Positions 1-7,928 of a stretch of DNA of 36,403 nt are shown piece by piece (the stretch's first letter is position 1; each line of letters begins with the position of its first letter). The DNA lies in contig JALOQB010000125.1 of the NCBI GenBank assembly GCA_025453595.1, positions 1 to 36,403 of the forward strand, in the 5' to 3' direction. The stretch is from Polyangiaceae bacterium (GTDB lineage: Bacteria; Myxococcota_A; Polyangia; Polyangiales; Polyangiaceae). Under the pieces are notes generated by a model, which saw nothing but the letters and a program-made list of their open reading frames with translations, did no database searches and was not told where the DNA came from. The position numbers and the translations under genes are program-made.

Positions 1-3
1 GTC

Positions 4-19
4 ATACCAAGTTACTTTA
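4..19 (+). repeat. IS630 left terminal inverted repeat
   Basis: ATACCAAGTTACTTTA is the exact reverse complement of 1119-1134. It contains the target TA at 5-6 and the transposase stop codon at 12-14. Confidence 0.9.
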
Positions 20-608
20 ACAATGGCGCAGCGCGTTCGAGGTGTCGCCACCAGTAGAAGCACGTCAGGGCGCGAACCTCGGCTCGCATCGTGCGCAGCA
101 CCCGACATCGCTGGCAGATCAACTCTTCCAGTTCGTCGAGGTCGCGCACGGCTCGATTGACCAGTGGTTCGTCCAACAGAGGCCAGAGTCGCTCCGCTGG
201 CTGCAACTCGGGTGAGTACGCGGGCAGAGGCACCAGGTGCAGTCCCTCGGGCAGGTCGAGGGCGCCGCTGTGCCAGCCCGCTCCGTCGAGCACCAGCACC
301 ACGCGACGCTGAGGGCCGGCTCGAACGTGGCGCGCGAACGCGTGCAGGGTGGTTGCCATCTCGGCCAGTCCCACCGAGGGCATCAGGGAGAAGAAGACGC
401 GCCCGGTCGTCGGACGCACGAACCCGAACACCCACGTCCACTGGTAGCGTGGCCACACCTCCACCCGAAACGGATGGCCCTTGCGAACCCACTGCCCGCG
501 TCGGATGGGCTTCAAGCCGAGGCGGTGCTCGTCCATCGCCCAGACCTCGATCTGGGCTTGGGGGTGATCACGACGAACCTGGCGGACGGCGGCCGCGAGC
601 TTCCTTTT
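12..608 (-). CDS. IS630 transposase, second frame (DDE catalytic part)
   Basis: This -1 frame carries the DDE catalytic core. The first Asp is in WAMDEHRLGLKP, the second in VVLVLDGAGWHSG, and the Glu in SPELQPAERLW, all standard IS630 positions. The frame has a TAA at 609-611 immediately upstream of the A6 run and is open from 608, so entry from the first frame is possible only in the TTTTAAAAAAGG stretch. That fits programmed -1 slippage on AAA-AAA. An internal ATG at 536 exists, but it coincides with the first catalytic Asp region and is unlikely to be the real start. The product ends in the left inverted repeat. Confidence 0.85.
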   Translation of the reverse strand, partial: KRKLAAAVRQVRRDHPQAQIEVWAMDEHRLGLKPIRRGQWVRKGHPFRVEVWPRYQWTWVFGFVRPTTGRVFFSLMPSVGLAEMATTLHAFARHVRAGPQRRVVLVLDGAGWHSGALDLPEGLHLVPLPAYSPELQPAERLWPLLDEPLVNRAVRDLDELEELICQRCRVLRTMRAEVRALTCFYWWRHLERAAPLLK

Positions 609-1087
609 TTAAAAGCCTCCTGGGCCTGCTCATCGGCTTGGTGATGGTGAGGTCGGCCTCGTCGCAAGGAGAAGCCAAGCTCCTGCAAGTAGGTCCAGGC
701 TACCTTGCGACTGACACTGGGACGCCCGGTCTGCTGCTCGATCCAGCGAGCCACTTTGGGAGCCGTCCAGAGCCCACCGTCGGGGCTGGGCCCCTCGAGC
801 AGAGAGGCGAGCTGCGAGCACTGCTTGTCGTTGAGCAGTCGAGGTCTGCCTCGGGGGCGTTGTCGCTCGAAGCCGTCGGGGCCTGCCTCGTTGAACTGAG
901 CGACGAGACGCTGGGCTTGTCGCAGCGAGAAGCCAACGCGCTGGGCCGCCTCAGCGACATCGCAGCCAGAGGCGAGGAACCAGAGCAACTGCCAGCGACG
1001 AGCTTGCCGAGCGTCCAGGCACGCATGGTAGCGGTGGAAGAGCTGACGAGCCGTTAGGTGGGGCGCCAGGGAGGCAGGAGCAGGCAC
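512..1087 (-). CDS. IS630 transposase, first frame (DNA-binding part)
   Basis: This frame gives 191 residues and carries the N-terminal helix-turn-helix half of an IS630 transposase. Residues from about 35 to 75 (SGCDVAEAAQRVGFSLRQAQ) are a typical HTH, followed by a winged segment with GRPRLL and a second HTH with the VSRKVAWTYLQELGFSL stretch. The frame runs past the A6 run at 605-610 into a sequence that does not look like transposase (residues after about 160). The catalytic half is in the -1 frame, so the working product is expected to be a fusion made by -1 slippage rather than this 191-residue protein alone. Confidence 0.85.
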   Translation of the reverse strand: MPAPASLAPHLTARQLFHRYHACLDARQARRWQLLWFLASGCDVAEAAQRVGFSLRQAQRLVAQFNEAGPDGFERQRPRGRPRLLNDKQCSQLASLLEGPSPDGGLWTAPKVARWIEQQTGRPSVSRKVAWTYLQELGFSLRRGRPHHHQADEQAQEAFKKGSSRPPSARFVVITPKPRSRSGRWTSTASA

Positions 1088-1118
1088 GCGAAGATTCTAC
1101 CAACGCGTGCGCCGTTCC

Positions 1119-1134
1119 TAAAGTAACTTGGTAT
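1119..1134 (-). repeat. IS630 right terminal inverted repeat
   Basis: TAAAGTAACTTGGTAT is the exact reverse complement of 4-19. It contains the TA at 1132-1133, beyond which the interrupted host gene resumes. Confidence 0.9.
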
Positions 1135-1499
1135 CAGCGATGACGGTGGCCTGCTCGCAGGGCCGCTGCGAGGCTCGTTGCCGCGCCCCGGGGGCAGGCG
1201 AGTGCCGTGTGAACGGGGGTCGCACGTGCGTTGATCTGAAGAGAGATCGCACGAACTGTGGCTCCTGCGGGAACGTGTGCTCCACCAGGCTCGAGGGAGG
1301 CGAGGTGACCTGCCACGAAGGGCGCTGCCTGGAAGGGTGCCCACCGGGGAAGCGAACCTGCTTCCTCGACGGGAGGAACGTCTGCATGGACGCCTGTCCG
1401 CAGCCCATCCCTGCCCCCATCGACCCGCATCCAGACCCGACGCAACCTCCGGGGATCACCCAGCCCTCCGCCCCCGCACCACCAGCGCGCCCTCCGTAA
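1134..1499 (+). pseudogene. 3' remnant of a Cys-rich secreted protein gene, cut by the IS
   Basis: Directly after the IS right end the reading frame encodes about 120 residues rich in Cys, with the pattern CVDLKRDRTNCGSCGNVC seen in many myxobacterial surface proteins, then a Pro-rich tail (PIPAPIDPHPDPTQPP) and a TAA at 1497-1499. No signal peptide is present; the 5' part must lie left of the IS, outside the window. An ATG at 1140 is in frame but no convincing ribosome site precedes it. I read this as the truncated end of a disrupted gene. A short expressed product started inside the IS end cannot be excluded. Confidence 0.7.
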
Positions 1500-1589
1500 C
1501 GGTAGCGCCGGTGAGGCTACCAGCAGCCTCGTTCCTGGAGCCAGCAACGGTCGCACGGGCAAGGGCGGGGGAAGGTCGAGGCTCGCGCT

Positions 1590-2858
1590 ATGCTGAACGC
1601 CATGTTGCTACGAGGGATGGCTCACCAGGGGGTGCAAGCGTTGCTTCAGGACCACCGGGAGGCCCCCTTTGTGGGGCGGGACGCGGACCGAAGACAGCTG
1701 GCAGAGCTGCCCGGGGGCATGCTCGGGGTGATGTGCGCACCGGCGGGGAGGGGTAAATCCGCGCTGCTGCTCCGGCTGGCGCTTGAGCTGGACGAGGCCG
1801 GGGCGCTGGTCGCCTGGGTGCCCATCAGCCTGCGGTTCGGGACCCACCGTTCATCCACGGTGGAGGAGCTGCTGGGGGCGCGGCTGCGGGCCCTGCTGGG
1901 CGGTCAGGGGCATCCTCGTGAGCGGATGACATCGCACCATGGACAGCCGCTGTGGGTGATGCTCGACGGGCTCGATGAACTGCAGGACCAGGGGCTGCTC
2001 GACGGCCTCGCCGGGTTGACGCTGCCGGGCGAGGTCAGGCTGCTGGTGGCGGCGCGTACACGGATCGATTGCGACGCAGCCGGGTGGGCGGCGCAGCTGG
2101 CGATCCACCCATGCATGCTCTTCGATCTGCCCCCGCTGTCGTTCGAGGAGGTGGCCGCCTTCCCGGGGCTGACCCCGGCGCCAGAGGTGATGCGGCGCAT
2201 AGGGGGAGATCCGTTGCTGATCCGGCTGTGCATGGAGTGCATCCGCATGGGCGAAGCGCTCCCGGACGTGAGGGACCCGGCGGAGCTGGTAGGGGCGTGG
2301 TGGAGCGAGCAGCGCGAGAGACTTCAGGCTCCGAAGGGGGAGCTGGCGTCGCGGATCCTGGGGGCGCTCGGGGCGGCGTGTGGGGTGGTGCCCTGGGGGG
2401 TGCTGACAGCAGTGGTGGCGTCGAGCGAGGGCGAGGTGCGAGCGACGCTGGCCTCCTTTGCTCGTTTCGTGATCGAGGTCCCGGAGCAGGGGGTGACCTT
2501 CGCGCACCCGCGCTTTGCCGAGGTGGCCCGGTGGACGATGCCTGACGAGGTTCAGGCTGCCCAGCGCCGCTTTGCAGAGCTGGCGCGGGAGGAGCGAGCG
2601 AAGGCCGATCCGATGCCTTATTTCCTGCACTTTGCGGCGGCGCACCTGGAGGCGGCGGGGGCTCCGGACGAGGAGATCCACCGGCTGGTGTCCCACGCCT
2701 CGCTGGAGGCATGGCGGCGCCACGAGGGGAGCGCATCGGGCTTTGTGCAGGACCTGCGGGCAAGCTGGTCCCGGGCCGAGCGCGCGATGATGACGCACTG
2801 GGGAGGCCACGGGGCGCTGGCTCCGCTGCGGCAGCAGTCGCTCTGCCTGGCGCTCTAG
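1590..2858 (+). CDS. NACHT-type STAND NTPase, N-terminal half (before in-frame TAG)
   Basis: Predicted P-loop signalling ATPase of the NACHT/STAND class. After a short N-terminus with FVGRDADRRQL (residues 27-37), the Walker A motif is APAGRGKSA (50-58), Walker B is WVMLDGLDEL (about 123-132, the NACHT form with the second acidic pair), followed by a sensor-like VAART and a GGDPLLIRL helix. The rest is helical. No effector domain precedes the NTPase: only about 26 residues lie before the FVGR motif. A GAGG 8 nt before ATG 1590 supports the start. The frame stops at TAG 2856-2858 in the middle of what looks like one helical domain and continues in the same frame downstream, so this is probably half of a single 1271-codon gene. 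Bacterial NACHT proteins are often immune sensors; that role is inferred only. Confidence 0.8.
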   Translation: MLNAMLLRGMAHQGVQALLQDHREAPFVGRDADRRQLAELPGGMLGVMCAPAGRGKSALLLRLALELDEAGALVAWVPISLRFGTHRSSTVEELLGARLRALLGGQGHPRERMTSHHGQPLWVMLDGLDELQDQGLLDGLAGLTLPGEVRLLVAARTRIDCDAAGWAAQLAIHPCMLFDLPPLSFEEVAAFPGLTPAPEVMRRIGGDPLLIRLCMECIRMGEALPDVRDPAELVGAWWSEQRERLQAPKGELASRILGALGAACGVVPWGVLTAVVASSEGEVRATLASFARFVIEVPEQGVTFAHPRFAEVARWTMPDEVQAAQRRFAELAREERAKADPMPYFLHFAAAHLEAAGAPDEEIHRLVSHASLEAWRRHEGSASGFVQDLRASWSRAERAMMTHWGGHGALAPLRQQSLCLAL

Positions 2859-2885
2859 GAGGTGGTCCAGGCGCAGGAGATCGCC

Positions 2886-5402
2886 ATGGAACCGGCGTTG
2901 CGGGTGGCGCTGGTGACGCACGGGCTTCGCTCGGTGCAGACCACGCTGGCGTCGGTCCAGATGCTGGACGCAGAGGACTCGGAGCAGAACCGGAGCGAGG
3001 CGATCCGGGCGCTGCTTCCGGTGCTGCCGACCCCGGCGCTGCCGGCGCTGCTCTCGCTATCGACGCGGTACTGCTGGCCGCACGCAGCGGTGGTCGCGGA
3101 GCTCGACCGGCGTGGCCTCACCGAGCAGGCGCTGGATCACCTGCTCGAGTACCCCGAGGGCAAGAGCGAGGCGTTGCGAAAGCTAGCTCCTTCGCTGAGC
3201 CCTGCGCAGATACGTCGAGCCTGCCAGGTGCTCCTGGAGGAGCCCTACGATCCCGGCGAGCAGCCTTCCCTCCTCTGCCTGGCGCCGCTGCTGGAGGAGG
3301 TGCCGCGGCGCTCGCTGCTGGAGCGCGCCGCAGCGCAGTGGGAGCGTCGCGTTGACCTCTCGCTGGGGGTAGCGCTGGCAGATGCCTACCTGGCGGTGGG
3401 CCAGGCGCCCTCTGCCATGGAGTGGGCGCAGCGTGTCGTCATGCAGCTCAGGGGAGAGCGCAACGTCTCGTGCCGGTGGCAGTACCTGTTGATCCAGCTG
3501 ATGCACCGCCTGCTCGACGGGGGGAGCGACGCAGCCGGCGCCTTGCTGGACGAGCTGCCGCGGCGGACCCCCCTGCAACGGGACGAGTACCTCGCGCTGC
3601 TTCGAGCCCGCCCTACCACAGAGCTTCCATATACATTCTTTGACCGACTTGCGGACCGCCCCTGGACGCTCTGGCAGGGAGAGGAGCCGGTGCCACCGCA
3701 CCTGCTCGACCGGTGCGAGGGGGCCATGTGGGAGTGCTTGCGAGAGATCATAGACGGCCAGCATGTGGAGTCATCGTTGCAGATGGCGAGCGCGCTGGCG
3801 GCCAGACCGCTGCGTGATCGGGCAAGATTTCTCGCCCTCGTCCCCTCTTGGCGCGAGCGAATCCTGGGGACGCCGGGGCTCAGCACGCCGACACGCACCG
3901 TCTTCCTGGAGCTGGCCCACGCCGTCGCCAGGCACGATCGGCCAGACGTTCATGATCGGGTGGTCAAGCTCCTGAAGGCGATGGCAGAACAGGGCGAGGA
4001 GGTCTGGGAGATCGAGCGATGGGAGCGATTCTTCTCGGAGGAAGAGCGCCACACGCTGCTGCTTCGCCGCCTACGAGAGCCGTTGAGGCCGCCCGAACCG
4101 CACGAACTCTGCGCGCGACTGCAGGGGATCTCGGCTCGCCCGTTTCTTGACGAGGTACCGTCGGCTCGGGGGCGGCTCTGGTCGATGGTGCAGCGGGCTG
4201 GAGATGGCTTTTTGCATACGCTCCCATCGCGGCTACGGTGCCTCCCGCCCGAGGAGCGCCCTGCACTGGTGCGGGCAACCCTGGCCGAGACCCCTGCGGT
4301 GACGGATCACCCCTTCGGCCAGGTGCTCCCGCTTCTGCAAGACGCGGAGCTGAAGGCAGAGCTAGCAAGGCGATTTCTGGCGGAACCCCAGCGCTTCCAG
4401 CAGACACGATGGCCGGTAGAATTCTTCGACGCACTGCCGGAGGTCGAGCGCGAGCCGAGGGAGCGCGCCTTCCTGGCGCAGCTGGACGAGGCCCGGATCC
4501 GGCTTGTGTACAGCGGCCCACCGCCGGCCTGGATGCGCGGAGAGGTGTTCGGAAAGCTGCGTGACAACCCGGACGACCAGGCGCTGTTCCGGCATGCCGA
4601 GCTGCTCAGTGACCCTCGGGCCGAGGTTCCGGAGGATCTTTACTGGTCACTGATCGATGCGCTACACCGCGAGCTGCTGACCACCCCCCCGGTGGGCCCC
4701 CACCAGATCGAGCCGCCGGCCTGGAGGGCGCTGCGAGCGTCAGCCCGGACCATGCGCCCGGAAGCGCTGGCTCGCATTGTTCCGTTGATGGACCGCGCCC
4801 CGCTCGTTGCGCGAAGGCTCCTGGCGCTGCGGACCTGGGAGCTGCTGATGACGGAGGAAACAACGGACCTGTTTGCCCTCCTCGAAGGCTGCGCTCGCGC
4901 GATTCCCGAGGATCTGCTGGTCCAGCTGCGGGTGGCCCTCTGGCGGCACCGCCGGCTACCGCCTGACGAAGGTCTGGCCTCGGCCCTCCGGGAGGTGGCC
5001 AACCCCGAGGCGACGAGCAAACTCCGGGCGATCCACGATCTGGGGCGCCTGGGGCTGGGCGCGGCGGTGCTACGTCACCTGCTGCGGGCCCACCCGGTGC
5101 AGGAGCACCTCGACTTGATCAGCGAGCTCTGGCGCCAGTTGACCCAGGTTGAGCGCAAGAACTTCCATACAGAGATCAGGGAGGCAGCGCCCTGGAGCCA
5201 GAACCTCGGCTCGATCCAGGAGCTCTGCGAAGAGATGAGCGACGAGACGCTATGTTTGCTCTGGCGCCGCGAGCTTTTTTCCGGTGGGCCGTGGGTGTTG
5301 CCGGCGGAGCTGGTGAGGCGGGCCGGAGGAGCAGATGGGCTCGATGCCTGGGTTCAGGGGGCCGAGGAGGGGTTCGCAGCGGGGCTGAGCCCGCGCAGGT
5401 GA
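2886..5402 (+). CDS. Helical C-terminal half of the NACHT protein (sensor region)
   Basis: About 838 residues of Leu/Ala/Arg-rich amphipathic helices, with no recognised catalytic motif; it resembles the HEAT/TPR-like sensor part of STAND proteins. It is in the same frame as the NTPase half (1590-2858), separated only by TAG 2856-2858. The bridging sequence (LCLAL, stop, EVVQAQEIAMEPALRVALVTHG) reads as one continuous helical repeat of the kind found in such proteins. If translated separately, ATG 2886 has AGGAG at 2875-2879, 6 nt upstream; GTG 2862 is an alternative. It ends at TGA 5400-5402, convergent with the small gene at 5445. Whether it is made by re-initiation, by stop-codon readthrough or not at all cannot be told from sequence. 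Confidence 0.65.
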   Translation: MEPALRVALVTHGLRSVQTTLASVQMLDAEDSEQNRSEAIRALLPVLPTPALPALLSLSTRYCWPHAAVVAELDRRGLTEQALDHLLEYPEGKSEALRKLAPSLSPAQIRRACQVLLEEPYDPGEQPSLLCLAPLLEEVPRRSLLERAAAQWERRVDLSLGVALADAYLAVGQAPSAMEWAQRVVMQLRGERNVSCRWQYLLIQLMHRLLDGGSDAAGALLDELPRRTPLQRDEYLALLRARPTTELPYTFFDRLADRPWTLWQGEEPVPPHLLDRCEGAMWECLREIIDGQHVESSLQMASALAARPLRDRARFLALVPSWRERILGTPGLSTPTRTVFLELAHAVARHDRPDVHDRVVKLLKAMAEQGEEVWEIERWERFFSEEERHTLLLRRLREPLRPPEPHELCARLQGISARPFLDEVPSARGRLWSMVQRAGDGFLHTLPSRLRCLPPEERPALVRATLAETPAVTDHPFGQVLPLLQDAELKAELARRFLAEPQRFQQTRWPVEFFDALPEVEREPRERAFLAQLDEARIRLVYSGPPPAWMRGEVFGKLRDNPDDQALFRHAELLSDPRAEVPEDLYWSLIDALHRELLTTPPVGPHQIEPPAWRALRASARTMRPEALARIVPLMDRAPLVARRLLALRTWELLMTEETTDLFALLEGCARAIPEDLLVQLRVALWRHRRLPPDEGLASALREVANPEATSKLRAIHDLGRLGLGAAVLRHLLRAHPVQEHLDLISELWRQLTQVERKNFHTEIREAAPWSQNLGSIQELCEEMSDETLCLLWRRELFSGGPWVLPAELVRRAGGADGLDAWVQGAEEGFAAGLSPRR

Positions 5403-5444
5403 ACAGGGCCCTGTCGGGGGCGGCCTGTGGCGGTCAACCGCGGC

Positions 5445-6035
5445 TCAGGAGCCGGGATAGCGATCGAGCGAGGAGACCGCGATCGTGTCCCCCACGGCGA
5501 GCAGGGACCGACGCGAGCCCTTGAGGACCAGGGCGCTCTGGCCTGCGCCGCCGCGGTACTCGGCCAGGATCATCTCCCGGTCCACCTCGGGGAGCTCGAC
5601 GCCGAAGCGCTCGACCAGCACCGGGATGCGGCGCGATCGCTCGAGGAGGTGCTCGCCCGCGGACAGGGTCGAGGGGGGCTCGCTGCCGACCGCATCGGAC
5701 GCCTCGATGGTGAGCCACAGGGCGTCGCTCCGGTCGGAGAACACCGCGAGGACACGCTTGACGCCGGGGGCCCCGACGCCAAAGAAGACCGCGGCCACCG
5801 GGACCCCTCCCTCGCTCAACCGCAGCCCTCCGGAGATGAGCAGTTCATCATCCTTGGTGCGAGCCATCACGTCCTTGAGGCCGCAGGGGAAGGCCGCGAA
5901 GGGGTTGGGTGGGGGCTGCGCGGAGGCGGTGCGGGCCAGGAGCGCCTGGTCATGGCGCTCCCGGGCCTTGCGCCCCGACACCCAGCCCACCGCGGCGGCG
6001 CTGGCAGCGACGCAACCAAACAGGATCATGCTCAT
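5445..6035 (-). CDS. Small membrane-anchored hypothetical protein
   Basis: 196 residues. The first 20 residues (MSMILFGCVAASAAAVGWVS) form a single hydrophobic segment followed by RKARERH, which fits an N-terminal membrane anchor with the rest in the cytoplasm. The remainder alternates short beta-like stretches (VAAVFFGVG, VLAVFSD, ALWLTIEA) and has no motif I recognise. Its ATG overlaps the thiE stop as ATGA (6035-6032), so it is translationally coupled as the last gene of the Rsm22-like/thiE operon. Function unknown. Confidence 0.7.
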   Translation of the reverse strand: MSMILFGCVAASAAAVGWVSGRKARERHDQALLARTASAQPPPNPFAAFPCGLKDVMARTKDDELLISGGLRLSEGGVPVAAVFFGVGAPGVKRVLAVFSDRSDALWLTIEASDAVGSEPPSTLSAGEHLLERSRRIPVLVERFGVELPEVDREMILAEYRGGAGQSALVLKGSRRSLLAVGDTIAVSSLDRYPGS

Positions 6036-6685
6036 GGGGAATTGCCTCGCAGGGTGCGCCCCAACGCGAGGGCGCGGTCGGTGATCTGTGCCACGTCCTG
6101 GCCATCCGGCAACAGGGCGCCGATCACGGCCCCCAGGGCGCCAGCGGCGGCGACGAGGGGGGCGCGTTGCAGGTCCAGGCCGCCGATCGCGACGACCGGC
6201 AGGGACGCCCGCCGGACGGCGAAATGCACCAGCTCGATGCCCACCACGGGCTCCGGGTTTTCCTTGGAGGAGGTCGCAAACACGGGGCCCACCGCCACGT
6301 ACGAGGGCCCTACTGCGAGGGCCTCCTGGACCTGGGCCTCGCTGTGGGTCGAGACGCCGAGCAGCAGGCCCGGGGCGATCTTTTTGACCTCGGCGAGGGG
6401 CAGGTCATCCTGACCCACGTGCACTCCATCGCACCCGGCGAGGAGGGCGAGGTCCGGGCGATCGTTGGCGAAGAGCGGGACGCGGGCGGCCCGGCAGAGA
6501 GGGACAAGGGCCCGCAACAGGGCCAGGGTGTCGCGTGCGCTGGACCCCTTGGCCCGGAGCTGCACGACCGCAGGCCCCCCCGCGAGGAGAGCCCGGGCGC
6601 TCTCCAGGGGGTCAAGGTTACGGCGCTGCAGCGAGGTGAGGTCGAGGATGGCGTAGAGCCCTCGGGAGGGCATCGGGAGGCTCAC
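6032..6685 (-). CDS. thiE: Thiamine-phosphate synthase
   Basis: Joins hydroxymethylpyrimidine diphosphate and thiazole phosphate to thiamine phosphate in the cytoplasm. The 217-residue TIM-barrel has the family signatures in order: VVQLRAKGSSARD (pyrophosphate/HMP binding), FANDRPDLALLAGCDGVHVGQDDLP, LGVSTHS, YVAVGPVFATSSKENPEPVVG (thiazole phosphate side) and PVVAIGGL. I chose GTG 6685 because it overlaps the upstream stop as GTGA and has GGAG 5-6 nt before it; ATG 6673 is possible and loses four residues. No other thiamine gene and no TPP riboswitch is visible nearby, so this is a detached thiE within a housekeeping operon. Confidence 0.93.
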   Translation of the reverse strand: MSLPMPSRGLYAILDLTSLQRRNLDPLESARALLAGGPAVVQLRAKGSSARDTLALLRALVPLCRAARVPLFANDRPDLALLAGCDGVHVGQDDLPLAEVKKIAPGLLLGVSTHSEAQVQEALAVGPSYVAVGPVFATSSKENPEPVVGIELVHFAVRRASLPVVAIGGLDLQRAPLVAAAGALGAVIGALLPDGQDVAQITDRALALGRTLRGNSP

Positions 6686-7842
6686 GGGAGCTCCTCCGCG
6701 AGACGCACGGTGGCGGCGCGTTCGATGCGCTTGCCCTCCGGATCCGGGTCGAGCAGCACCACGTCGCCGCGCACGAGGGTCTCCCAGGGGGCGTTGCTCG
6801 CGGAGGCATCCCGGTCGAGGCGCTGGGCCCGCAGGACCGCCGGCGCGGCGAGGGGCCCGCACAGGTCGATCTCGAGCTTCCCCTTGGTCTTCTTCGGGAG
6901 GTTGACGACGCGCCAGCCCGCCCGCGGCAGCAGGTCGCGAAGGGTGCGACGATCGCGGCGAAGCACCAGGTAGCTGAAGGTCAGGCCCTGGAAGCGCAGG
7001 CCCGCCTGCCGGGCGACAGGCACGAGCCAGGGAGGCAGATCCAGGTCGAGATCCTCGTGGCACCAGTCCCGATCGTTGGCCAGCATCGGGCAAGGCTGGT
7101 CGTGGAGGCAGGGCGCGAAGACCGAGGCCCCCAGGGCGATCAGCCGGGCCCGCAGCGCGTGGAGGTGGCGGGTCCGGTCCCGGAGCGCCGGCTCCACCAG
7201 CACCAGCGCCCCCCCCGGCGCCACGCTCTGCTCCAGCCGCTCTCGCAGCCAGGAGGCCTGCCGCTCGACCCGCTCCTCGGGGCCCAGCTCCTCGTGCATC
7301 TCGGAGAGCGCCTGGCCCACCAGCACCAGGTCCGCCTCCTGCGCAGGGACCTGGCTCATCGCCGCGGTCACGGTGCGCAGCTTCAGCGAGACCGCCCCCT
7401 CCCCCTGGGCCGCGGCCCCGATCCGGGACGCGAGGGCCAGCGCCCGCGGGTCCTGGTCGACCAGCGTCGCCTGCACCTCCCCCCGGAAGCCCAGCGCCGC
7501 CAGCGCTCGCGTGGCCCCCCAGCTCATCGCCCCCAGGCCCGCCCCGAGGTCCAGGAGCCGCACCGTCCCCTCCCGGGGCAGCAGCGGGGCCAGCTCCGCC
7601 ACCGCCGCCGCGCCCTTCGGCACGTCCCTCGGGAACGAGAACGAGAGCCGCGCCGCCAGCGCCTGACGCACCGGCACCTCGTCGGTCAGCCCGTTGTAGA
7701 ACGCCGAGAGCTGGGCCACCGCCTGGCCAAGCTCCCTCGGGTCGTTGCTCCCGGGGAACCCTTCCGCACGGGCCACCCCATCCAGCACCCCTCGCCACCG
7801 CTCCTCCAGCGGGGCCACCAGCGTCGTTCTGGAACGCATCAT
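6682..7842 (-). CDS. Rsm22-like class I methyltransferase (small ribosomal subunit family)
   Basis: 386 residues. A SAM-binding Rossmann fold begins at VRLLDLGAGLGAMSWG (motif I), with LVDQDPRALALA as motif II and the LVLVGQALSEMHEE segment as motif IV. The distinguishing feature is the Cys/His cluster APCLHDQPCPMLANDRDWCHEDLDL, typical of Rsm22/METTL17-type proteins, which bind a metal or Fe-S centre and act on or near the small ribosomal subunit. A basic C-terminal domain (LPKKTKGKLEIDLCGP) follows. It is the first gene of a three-gene overlapping operon and is divergent from the gene at 7929. The exact rRNA target is not predictable. Confidence 0.85.
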   Translation of the reverse strand: MMRSRTTLVAPLEERWRGVLDGVARAEGFPGSNDPRELGQAVAQLSAFYNGLTDEVPVRQALAARLSFSFPRDVPKGAAAVAELAPLLPREGTVRLLDLGAGLGAMSWGATRALAALGFRGEVQATLVDQDPRALALASRIGAAAQGEGAVSLKLRTVTAAMSQVPAQEADLVLVGQALSEMHEELGPEERVERQASWLRERLEQSVAPGGALVLVEPALRDRTRHLHALRARLIALGASVFAPCLHDQPCPMLANDRDWCHEDLDLDLPPWLVPVARQAGLRFQGLTFSYLVLRRDRRTLRDLLPRAGWRVVNLPKKTKGKLEIDLCGPLAAPAVLRAQRLDRDASASNAPWETLVRGDVVLLDPDPEGKRIERAATVRLAEELP

Positions 7843-7928
7843 CGAGCCCCGCGCATACCCCCGGCCTCCCCCGGCTCCAAGCCCTCGTTGTTGCTCGCTC
7901 CGGCGGGAAGCGTGCTACGACCCACCCC

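Larger units (their letters stand above)
5..1133 (-). mobile_element. IS630-family insertion sequence, apparently complete
   Basis: About 1.13 kb bounded by a perfect 16-nt inverted repeat (4-19 and 1119-1134) that includes a TA at each end (5-6 and 1132-1133). IS630 elements characteristically insert at and duplicate TA, so the TA pair is read as the target duplication. The inside encodes one transposase in two overlapping frames with a frameshift run at 605-610. The stop codon of the second frame (12-14) lies inside the left repeat, usual for a compact IS. The right flank is the interior of a Cys-rich gene (1134-1499), so the element interrupted a coding gene. Both ends and the DDE motif look intact, so it may still be active. 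Confidence 0.9.

Noticed and set aside
164..1057. Long plus-strand open frame across the IS
   Set aside because: Antisense of the transposase; no ribosome site and no domain resemblance.
5403..5414. Palindrome ACAGGGCCCTGT after the NACHT stop
   Set aside because: No loop and no T-run; not a convincing terminator.
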